Shown: positions 45,943-54,544 of the stretch, piece by piece
Numbering within the stretch: the stretch's first letter is position 1
Layout: each line of letters starts with the position of its first letter
NCBI GenBank assembly: GCA_023133595.1
Contig: JAGLWF010000004.1
Coordinates: 42,917 to 106,916 of the forward strand
DNA: 64,000 nt
Reading direction: 5' to 3'
Origin: Nanobdellota archaeon
GTDB lineage: Archaea; Nanobdellota; Nanobdellia; Woesearchaeales; WJKV01
Position numbers and translations under genes: made by a program
The notes under the pieces: generated by a model
What the model saw: the letters and a program-made list of their open reading frames with translations, nothing else
Databases searched by the model: none
Told to the model about the DNA's origin: nothing

Positions 45943-48336
45943 TTAATCTTGCCATTTGGAAACTCTGTTATTTCCAGAGTCTGTTACATAGATAGTACCA
46001 TTGCCATCAACAAAAACCCTTCTTGGATACCAAAAACTTTTATCACCAGAACCAGCAGAAGTTCCTGGTCCTGTCTTCCATCCATCAGAACCTCCGCCAA
46101 TCCAACCGATAAGATTTCCATTGTTATCCCATTTAAAGACTCGATGGCCAGTACCTATTGAATAAGTATTGCCATTTGGATCTGTAAATACTATCGAAGG
46201 TGCTGGAACAGAAGTACCTAGATAATTTCCAGAATTACTCCATACTTGCAATCCTCGATAATCAAGTACATTGATATTCAAATCTCCACCAACAGTGACA
46301 TGATAAGGGTAATAAAATTTTCTAGGATTATCCTCATCAAAATGGTGGATATAAGTTGTCCCCGCATGCGTGTTCCACCCGTCATCTCCATCTCCGATCC
46401 AACCGCGAGCATCACCATTCGCATACCATATAGAGATGCGGTGATTATAAGAATCTGCGACATGAATATTTCCATTATTATCAACAGATACACCACGAGG
46501 ATTATCAAAACTTTGATAATCAGAACTATAAGGAGGTGCCAGGCCAGTCTTCCATCCATTAGAACTCCCTCCAATCCAGCCAATTGCATTTCCATTGAGA
46601 TCCCATTTAGAAATTCGGTTATTCCATCTATCACTCACATAAATATTTCCATTATGAAGAAAAATTCCTGTCGGAGCTCTAAAAGAATTAAAATGTGCAG
46701 TTGAGATAGCACCAGAGGTTGTCTTCCATCCACTAGAACCTTCTCCAATCCAACCAACAGCAGTTCCATTCTCATGCCATTTTGAAATTCTATGATTGTT
46801 TGAATCCACAACATAAATATATCCATTAAAGTAAAAAGTTCTTTGCGGATTACTAAAACTCTGATGATCAGAAGCAGATGTCGCACCAGGCCCGGTTTTC
46901 CATCCGTCAGAACCTCCACCAATCCAGCCAATGATATTATCTAAACTGTCTTTCTTCAAGACACGATTATTTGTTGATTCTGTATAATAAATATTACCTC
47001 CCAAATCTCTTGTTTTAAAGATATCTGATGAATGTCCGCTATCACAATAATGTCCTGCACTATTCCATCTTGAGACTCCATTCCAATCAGAAACAAAAAT
47101 ATCACCAGCACCATTGACTGATACACGAGAAGGATATTTTAATCCTGGATTTACCCAACTATTATCTGAGAAAAAAGGATTTGCCCAAGCTGCTGAATCT
47201 GTCCGCCACCCGTTCTGTCCTCCACCAATCCAACCTACGGCATTTCCATTAGCGTCCCATTTACAAACACGATAATTGAGAAAATCTGCAATATATATAT
47301 TTCCTTCAGAATCAAGAACAAGAGACATAGGAGAATCAAAGCTTTGATAATCCCCCCAGTTAGCAGATGCGCCATCATTTGTTTTCCAACCATTACTTCC
47401 TCCGCCAATCCAACCTAGTGCATTCCCATTATTATCCCATTTGCAGATTCGATTTTGTTCAGTATCTGCAACATAAATGTTTTCATTAAAGTCAACGAAA
47501 ATACCACGAGGAAAATAAAATCTATTAAATTCATTATCATTAAAAGAGCCAAGCCCGGTTTTCCATCCATTAGAACCCCCTCCAATCCAGCCGACAGGAG
47601 AGACGTGATCTAATTTTCTTAATAAATTCAAACCAGGCGAAAAATGAGGGACTTCATCGTAAGTGAAAACAGTATAATAATAATATTCTCCTTCTGTCAA
47701 CCCATTATCTGTACATGATTCTCCTGAACCCTCATATATTAATACACCGTCATCTTTATCTGTCGGAAAAGAACCTGCTTTTTTCCTTACTATTACACCA
47801 ACAAAATCAAAATCTTCAGGATTTTTCCAAGTGATATCAAAAGAAGTTGCTTTAGGAACAGTTCCAAAATCTAAGACTTCTCCAGGCGGAGTACAATCAT
47901 AAGGAATTGCAGAGCTTATCCTTCCATTTGAAAATACTTGTGGTTCTGTATAGGTGAAAGAGAAAACTCGATAACAATAACGAATGTCGTAGCCCAATCT
48001 CATATCTGTATACGAATCTGCTGTACCTTCATATACTAATTCACCATCAGAAAAATCTGTTGGAAAAGAATCCACTTTTCTTCTTATCATTACACCAGGA
48101 ACTTCCATTCTTTTTGCATGCTCCCAGGACAAATTTACTCTACGATCTCCAGCAACAGCTGAGAGTTCTGATACCTCATTAGAATCTGTAACTTGATCTT
48201 CTTCCTCAAAACATCCAGAAAGTCCAGCCCCGCCTGACAACAGACCAAGGCCTAATAGTGCTGTAGTGCCAAAATATCCAATAGTGGTCCCTAGAAGACG
48301 CTTCACACTCCCAACCAGGCTTTCCAGACCAGCCAT
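45943..48336 (-). CDS. FN3-NHL surface lipoprotein, paralogue 8 of 8, expanded propeller
   Basis: A 797-residue protein, first of the array. Lipobox LSGC (Cys42), two FN3-like domains, then about ten NHL units instead of six. Two of the WIGGGSNGW-bounded segments are double length, with a degenerate extra unit (for example RVSVNGAGDIFVSDWNGVSRW; GDLNINVLDYRGLQVWSNSG), suggesting blade duplication or insertion. It might form an eight-to-ten-bladed or double propeller. A TATA-like box 29 bp before the ATG drives the array from here. Confidence 0.85.
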   Translation of the reverse strand: MAGLESLVGSVKRLLGTTIGYFGTTALLGLGLLSGGAGLSGCFEEEDQVTDSNEVSELSAVAGDRRVNLSWEHAKRMEVPGVMIRRKVDSFPTDFSDGELVYEGTADSYTDMRLGYDIRYCYRVFSFTYTEPQVFSNGRISSAIPYDCTPPGEVLDFGTVPKATSFDITWKNPEDFDFVGVIVRKKAGSFPTDKDDGVLIYEGSGESCTDNGLTEGEYYYYTVFTYDEVPHFSPGLNLLRKLDHVSPVGWIGGGSNGWKTGLGSFNDNEFNRFYFPRGIFVDFNENIYVADTEQNRICKWDNNGNALGWIGGGSNGWKTNDGASANWGDYQSFDSPMSLVLDSEGNIYIADFLNYRVCKWDANGNAVGWIGGGQNGWRTDSAAWANPFFSDNSWVNPGLKYPSRVSVNGAGDIFVSDWNGVSRWNSAGHYCDSGHSSDIFKTRDLGGNIYYTESTNNRVLKKDSLDNIIGWIGGGSDGWKTGPGATSASDHQSFSNPQRTFYFNGYIYVVDSNNHRISKWHENGTAVGWIGEGSSGWKTTSGAISTAHFNSFRAPTGIFLHNGNIYVSDRWNNRISKWDLNGNAIGWIGGSSNGWKTGLAPPYSSDYQSFDNPRGVSVDNNGNIHVADSYNHRISIWYANGDARGWIGDGDDGWNTHAGTTYIHHFDEDNPRKFYYPYHVTVGGDLNINVLDYRGLQVWSNSGNYLGTSVPAPSIVFTDPNGNTYSIGTGHRVFKWDNNGNLIGWIGGGSDGWKTGPGTSAGSGDKSFWYPRRVFVDGNGTIYVTDSGNNRVSKWQD

Positions 48337-48360
48337 TGTATATCTATTATGGACATAGAA

Positions 48361-48370
48361 CTTTATAAAG
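48361..48370 (-). promoter_or_regulatory. Main promoter of the NHL lipoprotein array
   Basis: A palindromic TATA-like CTTTATAAAG lies about 29 bp upstream of the ATG at 48336, so the first gene is probably leaderless. The gap to the upstream RimK-like gene is 54 bp. With one-base junctions through to 37310, a single transcript of about 11 kb carrying paralogues 8 to 3 would be possible. Confidence 0.55.
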
Positions 48371-48390
48371 TTTACCTGTTGTAATTGTTA

Positions 48391-49470
48391 CTACATCAAC
48401 ATGCTGTCTTTTATGATGATATATCCTTTCTTAGCCTTTATGATGTATTCCTTATCATCCTTCAGATCAGCCATTTTCACGAAATTCTCAGGCAGGAGCA
48501 CCCTCTCCCCCCTGAAATCAAGGTTTGTGATGATCTCGTACGAAGGCTTGGGCTTGTCTATGGATCTCAACACTTCTCCAAACCCGTTCTTTGTCTTTAT
48601 GAGCTTGAACTCTTTTGCCTTGTCGTAGAGGGCTTTTGCTATCTTGTCAGCCACATTTATGTTTGAAGCTTTTGATATTCCTGTGATGCCAGGAGACAGG
48701 TTTGCTTCGAGTATGAGCGGACTTTTAGGGCCTTTTAGTATGTCTATTGCAACAACATCGCATCCAAGTGCTTTCGCAGCTTTTACAGCCATCTTCTGCG
48801 TCTCATTATCCAGAATACAAAGCGTGCAGACACCGCCTGAATGAAAACCTGAACGGATCTCACCTTTTTTCGCAGTTCTTGTATAGGAAACAACAACTTT
48901 TCCAGCTGCAACAATCGCCCTTATGTCAGTACCAGCAGTCTCTACAAATTCTTGTATGATAAAAGGTTGTTTCAGTACAACCAGTGCGTCACACATAGAG
49001 CTTGCAGATGCATAACTCTCAGCATACAACACACCTTTGCCGTGCGTTCCCTGCGGTAATTTGATCATGACAGGATAATTTAGATTTTCCAGAGCTTTTT
49101 TTGCAGCAGAAGATGTTGCAGCAATGTACGCAGCTGGCATTGGAATCTTTTTTCGCAGGAAATGCAGCTGCGTAAGAAATTTATCATTTGCAATGATAAA
49201 AGAGTTATGATGCAGTGGAAGATAAGTCTTTTCTCTTAACGCAGCTGTCAATGACGACAGGACAGAAGCATAACGGAAAGACCCGCGTGCATAGATACAG
49301 TCATACTCCCCCAGCAATTTTCCATCACACATGACCTGGAAACCGTCTGATATGAATGCGACTTCAACATCTTTCAGAGAGAGATGATCAACAACATCAA
49401 AATATTTGTTCATAGCTTCAGCTATCATCTTGGAACTTTGGCTTCCCAATGATAGAACAGCTGCTCGCAT
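48391..49470 (-). CDS. RimK-like ATP-grasp ligase with AbrB-like tail
   Basis: A 359-residue protein. The ATP-grasp core has the RimK landmarks: HNSFIIANDKFLTQLHFLRK, PVMIKLPQGTHGKGV (phosphate-binding loop), IIQEFVETAGTDIRAIV, and ILEANLSPGITGIS (metal ligands E and N). Such enzymes add glutamate or other amino acids to a protein or small-molecule tail. The last 45 residues (FRGERVLLPENFVKMADLKD) resemble a SpoVT/AbrB-type DNA-binding or dimer domain, not usual here. A RimB-like protease gene is 26 bp upstream. Confidence 0.78.
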   Translation of the reverse strand: MRAAVLSLGSQSSKMIAEAMNKYFDVVDHLSLKDVEVAFISDGFQVMCDGKLLGEYDCIYARGSFRYASVLSSLTAALREKTYLPLHHNSFIIANDKFLTQLHFLRKKIPMPAAYIAATSSAAKKALENLNYPVMIKLPQGTHGKGVLYAESYASASSMCDALVVLKQPFIIQEFVETAGTDIRAIVAAGKVVVSYTRTAKKGEIRSGFHSGGVCTLCILDNETQKMAVKAAKALGCDVVAIDILKGPKSPLILEANLSPGITGISKASNINVADKIAKALYDKAKEFKLIKTKNGFGEVLRSIDKPKPSYEIITNLDFRGERVLLPENFVKMADLKDDKEYIIKAKKGYIIIKDSMLM

Positions 49471-49496
49471 TCTCCCCCCCGATTTATTTATTATTT

Positions 49497-49838
49497 TTAT
49501 TTAATCTTAGGATCAATCAAAAAATCTTCTTTTCGAAGTATATTCCGACCGATCAGCACGCGATACAACATCTCGTGCCTATCTGCTAACGTGAAATATC
49601 CTGAAACAATCTGATCTTTTATTTTAACTTTTATCTTTACAACCAGCCGTTCTTTTGTACCGCCAGATACAGATCTTATCTTTGTTGTCTTCAGAACTTT
49701 ATCAAGGCCTAGTTTTGCTGCCAACTCTCTGTCAATCGAACTTTTAGAAGCGCCAGTGTCAATCCTGGCAATAGCTGTCTTTTCTGCATCACCTGCAAAG
49801 ATTGTTATCTTCTCGGTCAGGCCTAAGATGGTTTTCAT
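49497..49838 (-). CDS. RimB-like retropepsin-type aspartic protease
   Basis: A 113-residue protein of the 'ATP-dependent zinc protease'/RimB family (DUF785). The aspartic protease signature is IDTGASKSSID, and the closing strand VLIGRNILRKEDFLIDP is typical. In bacteria a similar gene pairs with rimK and trims the tails it adds, so the gene order here supports a modification-and-trimming pair. It overlaps lysS by 4 bp. Confidence 0.78.
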   Translation of the reverse strand: MKTILGLTEKITIFAGDAEKTAIARIDTGASKSSIDRELAAKLGLDKVLKTTKIRSVSGGTKERLVVKIKVKIKDQIVSGYFTLADRHEMLYRVLIGRNILRKEDFLIDPKIK

Positions 49839-51370
49839 TCTTTTTCCTTGACTTCTTCTCCAGTATAAGGTTTATCGACCTTTACATCGATGACATGTTC
49901 CTCTGTAGGTTTCATTGTTGGGAATGGTATTGCGTCCCGGATAGATTTTGCATTTGTAAGTAAGATTGCCATCCTCTCTGTTCCGACTCCAACACCACTC
50001 ATTGGCGGCATTCCAATCTCTACTGCCTGCAGAAAATCTTCATCAACAGGATGTATCTCTTCTTCTCCTGCTCTTCCTTGCTCTGCTTGTTCAAGAAGAA
50101 GTTTCCTCTGCAACACAGGATCATTCAGTTCTGAATATCCATTGCATATCTCCCAACCATTGATATAGGATTCGAATCTTTCTAATAGAGTCGGATCCCC
50201 TCGAAGCGTCTTGCACAATGGAATTGTTTCTTTCGGATGATGTATCAGGTGCACTGGCCCGATCAATTTATCTTCGCACAATTCGTCGAAGATAGCTGCA
50301 ATAGCAAGACCTCTGTTGTAATCTCCATCCAGTTCAATTGCATTTGTCGCCATCACATCCTTGATATCAGCGTCAGACATATTGTCAACATTCATGTTTG
50401 CATATTTCTTTATTGCTTCTTTCATCTCAAGTTTTGGCCACGGTGGTGTCAGGTCTATCTCAACATCCTGATAATTTATCTTTGTTGTTCCCAAGACTTT
50501 CTTTGCAACATATGCGTACATGTCTTCGACCAATTTCATTGTAAAATTATAATCTACATATGGTACGTAAACTTCCATCATTGAAAATTCTGGATTATGT
50601 GTCTTGTCAACACCTTCATTCCTGAAATTCTTGCACAATGTGTAGACTGCACCCATCCCGCCAATGACCAATCTTTTCAAGTAGAGTTCAGGCGAGACAC
50701 TCAAATAAAGATCCATGTCCCATGCATTGATATGCGTTGTGAATGGACGTGCCATTGCACCGCCGTAGACAGTCTGCAGTATCGGTGTATCCAGTTCAAT
50801 GTATCCTTTGTTGTTCAGGAATTCACGCACAGCAGTAAAGATCTGTGAACGTTGTAATAATATTTTTCTTGATTCCGGACTCATGACCAGATCAAGTTCT
50901 CTTTTCCGGTATTTAGTTTCCTGATCTTTCAGTCCGTGGAATTTCTCAGGCAATGGACGGATAGATTTTGCCAATAATTCAAATCCAGTCGCATAAACAG
51001 TCAACTGTCCTGTCCTTGTTTTGAAAATATATCCTTTCACACCAATCCAGTCGCCGATATCTAATTTCCGGAACAATTTGTACTTCTCATCTCCGACATC
51101 ATCTTTCCTGACATAGATCTGCATCCGTCCTGATTCATCCATGACATCAGCAAAACTTGCTTTTCCCATTTCACGTTTCAACATTATCCGACCAGCAATA
51201 ACTAGCTTGACATCAGGTTTTTTTTCCTCTGCTGCAAGCTTGTTATACTCTGCCAGCAGCTTGCCGATAAAGTCAGTTCTAGGAAAAGAATACGGATAAG
51301 GTTCCACTTCCATCTCACGTATGTCTTTCAGTTTGTTGATACGTTCCTGTACAAGTCTGTCGGTTGCCAT
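49835..51370 (-). CDS. lysS: Lysyl-tRNA synthetase, class II
   Basis: About 511 residues from the ATG at 51370 (MATDRLVQERINKL). A longer in-frame ORF to 51496 has no promoter fit and an unlikely N-terminus. An OB-fold anticodon domain (about 60-165) precedes the class II catalytic core: motif 2 FRNEGVDKTHNPEFSMMEVY and motif 3 GVGVGTERMAILLT. Class II LysRS is the bacterial/eukaryotic type; many archaea use class I, though some carry class II. Confidence 0.92.
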   Translation of the reverse strand: MATDRLVQERINKLKDIREMEVEPYPYSFPRTDFIGKLLAEYNKLAAEEKKPDVKLVIAGRIMLKREMGKASFADVMDESGRMQIYVRKDDVGDEKYKLFRKLDIGDWIGVKGYIFKTRTGQLTVYATGFELLAKSIRPLPEKFHGLKDQETKYRKRELDLVMSPESRKILLQRSQIFTAVREFLNNKGYIELDTPILQTVYGGAMARPFTTHINAWDMDLYLSVSPELYLKRLVIGGMGAVYTLCKNFRNEGVDKTHNPEFSMMEVYVPYVDYNFTMKLVEDMYAYVAKKVLGTTKINYQDVEIDLTPPWPKLEMKEAIKKYANMNVDNMSDADIKDVMATNAIELDGDYNRGLAIAAIFDELCEDKLIGPVHLIHHPKETIPLCKTLRGDPTLLERFESYINGWEICNGYSELNDPVLQRKLLLEQAEQGRAGEEEIHPVDEDFLQAVEIGMPPMSGVGVGTERMAILLTNAKSIRDAIPFPTMKPTEEHVIDVKVDKPYTGEEVKEKE

Positions 51371-51500
51371 AATAACTCTATTGTACAGGTCCAATTTAAA
51401 AACTTTTTGATAAAAATCGTGGATAAGTTTGCTACGAGAACAATACATTCCATATGAAAAAATCCCTGGCACCAAAAGGATAAAGCTATAATCCAAGCTG

Positions 51501-52034
51501 TCATAGAACCTTGGTCATGAATTTGCAGTGTGCTGAATTTTCACTTGCAGAACCTCCACTGGCATTCTCTGCATTGTCTTTAATCCTATATCCACGCCTT
51601 TCAAACCAACCACTTGATTTTCCCAATGCAAGGACATTCATCACTATATAACCTATCTGCCTTGCAGTTTGTTCGAATCTTTCCAATAATAATCTGCCAA
51701 CACCCTGTCCAACATATTCAGAATCAACGTGAATTCTGGCTATTTTTGCAACTATTCTCCCCTCTTTTCTTGCGACGACATAACCTGCGATATTGCCTCC
51801 TTTGGTTTTAGCAGCCAAACTACAGATATTGTCTTTATCCTCACAGAGTTCTCGGATGCCTGAAGCTGAATTCGGCTTGATATGTCCCAATTTATCTTCC
51901 ACAGACAGTTCATTGAAATTTGGAGCGTACAAAAAATTCCTCTTGGTTATTCCGCTTATAATCACGTAATCTTTAGAGGTAATTGATTCGATAGTCACTC
52001 TTTCGCCTGAGGATAAATTAATAGTGGATGTCAT
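51501..52034 (-). CDS. GNAT-family N-acetyltransferase
   Basis: A 177-residue protein. The acetyl-CoA pyrophosphate loop is VDSEYVGQGVGRLLLERFE (V-x-x-x-Y-x-G-x-G-x-G-x-x-L), preceded by GYVVARKEGRIVAKIARIHV, and followed by a second conserved helix and FERRGYRIKD. The N-terminal 60 residues are a separate region. The substrate is not predictable. It lies 130 bp upstream of lysS in the same direction. Confidence 0.85.
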   Translation of the reverse strand: MTSTINLSSGERVTIESITSKDYVIISGITKRNFLYAPNFNELSVEDKLGHIKPNSASGIRELCEDKDNICSLAAKTKGGNIAGYVVARKEGRIVAKIARIHVDSEYVGQGVGRLLLERFEQTARQIGYIVMNVLALGKSSGWFERRGYRIKDNAENASGGSASENSAHCKFMTKVL

Positions 52035-52160
52035 TTTTATACTATTTATGAGGGGACTATTTAAAATTTAGTCATGCAAAGAAAACCCCTGAGAAGAGCC
52101 AATCTTTGGGGGCAGGCATGACAAAAACAATAAAAATCAGCTGCTCCTACTCTCCTAAAA

Positions 52161-52634
52161 ATGGCATACTACGACGAGATATCTACAGGATACGACGAAT
52201 TGCATGGTGAAGAACAAAAGAAAAAGATGCAGATAATCGACAGTATCCTAAAAAAGTGGAACATTAGTCCAGAACAGATCCTCGACGTGGGATGCGGGAC
52301 AGGCTTGTCAACACCTAAAGGCGCATATGGCGCAGACCCATCAGAAGATTTATTGAAACAACACCATGGTTATCCTGGCAAGACAGTGAAAGCAGACGCC
52401 GAGGAGTTGCCTTTCGACGACAAACAGTTCGATATTGTCATATCTGTGACTGCAATCCATAACTTTAATGACATAAGAAAAGGTCTGCAAGAAATAAAGC
52501 GAGTTGGTCAGCGATATATTCTGTCTATTCTAAAGAAATCGAATAAGTTTGATGAGATAAAGCACTTAATCACTGAATTATTTGACGTAAAACAAACAAT
52601 TGAAGAAGAAAAGGATGTGATTTTTGTCTGCTAA
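52161..52634 (+). CDS. Class I SAM-dependent methyltransferase, short
   Basis: A 157-residue protein beginning YYDEISTGYDELHGEEQ, with ILDVGCGTGLSTPKGAYGADPS (motif I and the acidic strand-2 end) and FDIVISVTAIHNF (motif IV). It is short for a methyltransferase but contains the complete SAM-binding half. The substrate is unknown. Its end overlaps the convergent coiled-coil gene by 4 bp. Confidence 0.75.
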   Translation: MAYYDEISTGYDELHGEEQKKKMQIIDSILKKWNISPEQILDVGCGTGLSTPKGAYGADPSEDLLKQHHGYPGKTVKADAEELPFDDKQFDIVISVTAIHNFNDIRKGLQEIKRVGQRYILSILKKSNKFDEIKHLITELFDVKQTIEEEKDVIFVC

Positions 52635-52885
52635 TAGCTCATCAGCTGAATCCGCTTCTTTTCTTTCTGCTCAAGCCCATCAAGCCGCTTCTCCATAGCC
52701 ATGATCTTTTCCTGCATTTCTATCTGGTTCTTGTCCAGGAACTGGACCCACTCACTTACATTGCTTTTCATGGCTTCTAGATCGAATCTGAGCTGTTTTA
52801 CAGCCTTGCTGATTTTGTACTTGAAATCGTCGAAAAATCCTAGCATTTTCTTGCATTCCTCCCAGTGTTCCCCTAGTAACCCCAT
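52631..52885 (-). CDS. Small coiled-coil protein
   Basis: An 84-residue protein with a strong helical heptad pattern (WVQFLDKNQIEMQEKIMAME, then KRLDGLEQKEKKRI), and no membrane segment or cysteine cluster. It is probably a structural or adaptor protein. A TATA-like box lies about 25 bp before the ATG on the minus strand. Its 5' side opens onto the 367-bp AT-rich gap. Confidence 0.55.
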   Translation of the reverse strand: MGLLGEHWEECKKMLGFFDDFKYKISKAVKQLRFDLEAMKSNVSEWVQFLDKNQIEMQEKIMAMEKRLDGLEQKEKKRIQLMSY

Positions 52886-53252
52886 ACCAGTGAGTACACT
52901 TTAGATGTTTATATAGCTTATGGTTTTGTCGTCATCAAATAGGACTAAATTCATCCAAAACATAATATTTTATTTGCTATATTGAAAATAAATAAAATAA
53001 AGAAAGAATTCTTTTTTTACAATACTGAAAATAAATAAAACAGCTCTAAAAATAATTAATTACCATATTGTAAATAATTATTTCAACTGTAGCCACAAAT
53101 CTGCAGCAAAAATAAAACAAACTATTTAATCAATAATTAAAATCTTTAAGCCTATAATAGAATAAAACTTTTGCCGAAAAACTAAAAGTTTTAATCGCAC
53201 AACAACCAATAAATTCTAAGAAAAAACAAAAATATTTAATCACAAGACCGCG
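52886..53252. other. AT-rich intergenic region
   Basis: This 367-bp gap between the coiled-coil gene and the PAC2 gene is extremely AT-rich. AAAATAAATAAAA occurs at about 52985 and 53029, and related runs follow. Other repeated strings are TTTAATC (several copies) and AAAACT. No ORF above background, tRNA or clear hairpin was found. It could hold transcription terminators, a promoter or a replication or segregation site. Confidence 0.4.
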
Positions 53253-53960
53253 CTAGCCAACATAGCTGAGCTGTTTCTTGTCCTTTTCCTTGACTAATTC
53301 CTTGCTTTTGGACATCAATTCCCTCAGCTTGGTCTCGAACTTCTTAGCGCTCGCAACCAATGGTTTGACGTCGATATTTAGCTTCAGATACTTGTTCAGG
53401 GCCTCAATAATCTTAGCAGCAGCAGCTGAATCAGGCAGTCGAGAGTGCGTCTCAGCAAAAATACACGTCAATGGTATCTCTTTCTGCAGCATCAATGCTC
53501 CTGTAACCCCCATTATAATGCCTTCCTTAAGGGGCTCTAGGCCCATTTTTTTGAACTTTTGGTCCGCTCTATTAGAAAAATAAAATCCTCTATGATTCCT
53601 GCTTAATTCAATAGGGACACCCACGCTTTCGACTGAGATAATCTCTTTTACACCCCACTTTTTGGCGTTTGCGAGCAGTAATTCAGCAATCTGGTTCTCT
53701 GCTCCTGGTATCGAAGATATGACATGAAGTATCAAAATATTGTTTTTCTCGTCGTAAAAGAACGCCAAAGGACGCACAACTTTTGTATCATGCACAGCAA
53801 CCATTGGCGGAATCTCTTTGCCAACTATCATCCCTACTGGCTTTGCTTTAAGATGCTGTATCAAGAATTCAGTTGTTATAGTACCAACAAGACCGATTCC
53901 AGGGAATCCTTCAATTATGGTCGCTCCCTTCTTGATCTTCTTGTCAAGTATGATTTCCAT
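53253..53960 (-). CDS. PAC2-family protein (proteasome assembly chaperone-like)
   Basis: A 235-residue protein of the COG2047/PAC2 family: GATIIEGFPGIGLVGTITTEFL, GMIVGKEIPPMVAVHD, and HVISSIPGAENQIAEL are the standard strands, and ALMLQKEIPLTCIFAETHSRLPD follows. In eukaryotes PAC2 helps assemble the 20S proteasome; the archaeal role is not settled. The C-terminal 30 residues are Lys-rich. The region between this start and the gene at 54091 has divergent promoters. Confidence 0.82.
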   Translation of the reverse strand: MEIILDKKIKKGATIIEGFPGIGLVGTITTEFLIQHLKAKPVGMIVGKEIPPMVAVHDTKVVRPLAFFYDEKNNILILHVISSIPGAENQIAELLLANAKKWGVKEIISVESVGVPIELSRNHRGFYFSNRADQKFKKMGLEPLKEGIIMGVTGALMLQKEIPLTCIFAETHSRLPDSAAAAKIIEALNKYLKLNIDVKPLVASAKKFETKLRELMSKSKELVKEKDKKQLSYVG

Positions 53961-54090
53961 TCAACCACCTCTTCTACAAATGGATGTTCTCTCCCATATA
54001 AAAGCATTTGGATTTCGGGTGTTCTTTCTAAAATCAGCAAACCTTTATATATTCTATATACTTCGAAGTAGTAACCGGAGGGGTCTGGGA

Positions 54091-54537
54091 ATGGAATTAT
54101 CCAAATATGACAAGCTGATAAATACCGAGAATAAGATCAGAATCTCCTTGCAAAAAGGGCAGATTCTCAGGTCTAAAGCACTCAAAATACACTATAACCT
54201 GGCTCTGAATTCAATGAGAAAACTGGCTCCAACAGACATTCCGTTCTACGCAATCTGTGACTTTACAAATATTTATACACGATCGTGGATGGTGGATTAT
54301 GAGCAGGAGTGCGGCTTCTGCGGGTCACGAGAGAATCTTGAGACTGTGCATATGAGCACTGGCAATATCAGGACCATCCGGATATGTAATTCTGAGACTT
54401 GCAAAGAGAAATCCCGACTTTATATTCTTTTCAAGAAAGGCTGGATAAAGCCCGAATTCAAGGATTTCAGGGTATTCAGCTCAATCACAGCACATGTATC
54501 CAGCATAATTTCAAGCATCTATTCTAGCTTATTTTGA
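54091..54537 (+). CDS. Small zinc-finger-like hypothetical protein
   Basis: A 148-residue protein. CGFCGSRENLETVHMSTGNI then ICNSETCKEK gives a CxxC...CxxxxC cluster that could bind zinc. The N-terminal 75 residues are basic and helical (KGQILRSKALKIHYNLALNS). The ATG at 54091 is used, preceded by GGAGGGGTC at about 54077. The upstream in-frame extension would run through the PAC2 gene. It is followed after 7 bp by the next gene, so they are cotranscribed. A DNA- or RNA-binding role is possible. Confidence 0.6.
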   Translation: MELSKYDKLINTENKIRISLQKGQILRSKALKIHYNLALNSMRKLAPTDIPFYAICDFTNIYTRSWMVDYEQECGFCGSRENLETVHMSTGNIRTIRICNSETCKEKSRLYILFKKGWIKPEFKDFRVFSSITAHVSSIISSIYSSLF

Positions 54538-54544
54538 GGTAATA

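Noticed and set aside
32806-48336. Repeats in this region as a CRISPR array or DNA satellite
   Set aside because: The repetition follows codon frames and encodes FN3/NHL units of about 58 residues; there are no short identical repeats with regular spacers.
51371-51496. Extended N-terminus of lysyl-tRNA synthetase
   Set aside because: The first 42 codons of the longer frame look like non-coding sequence and the conserved enzyme start is at 51370.
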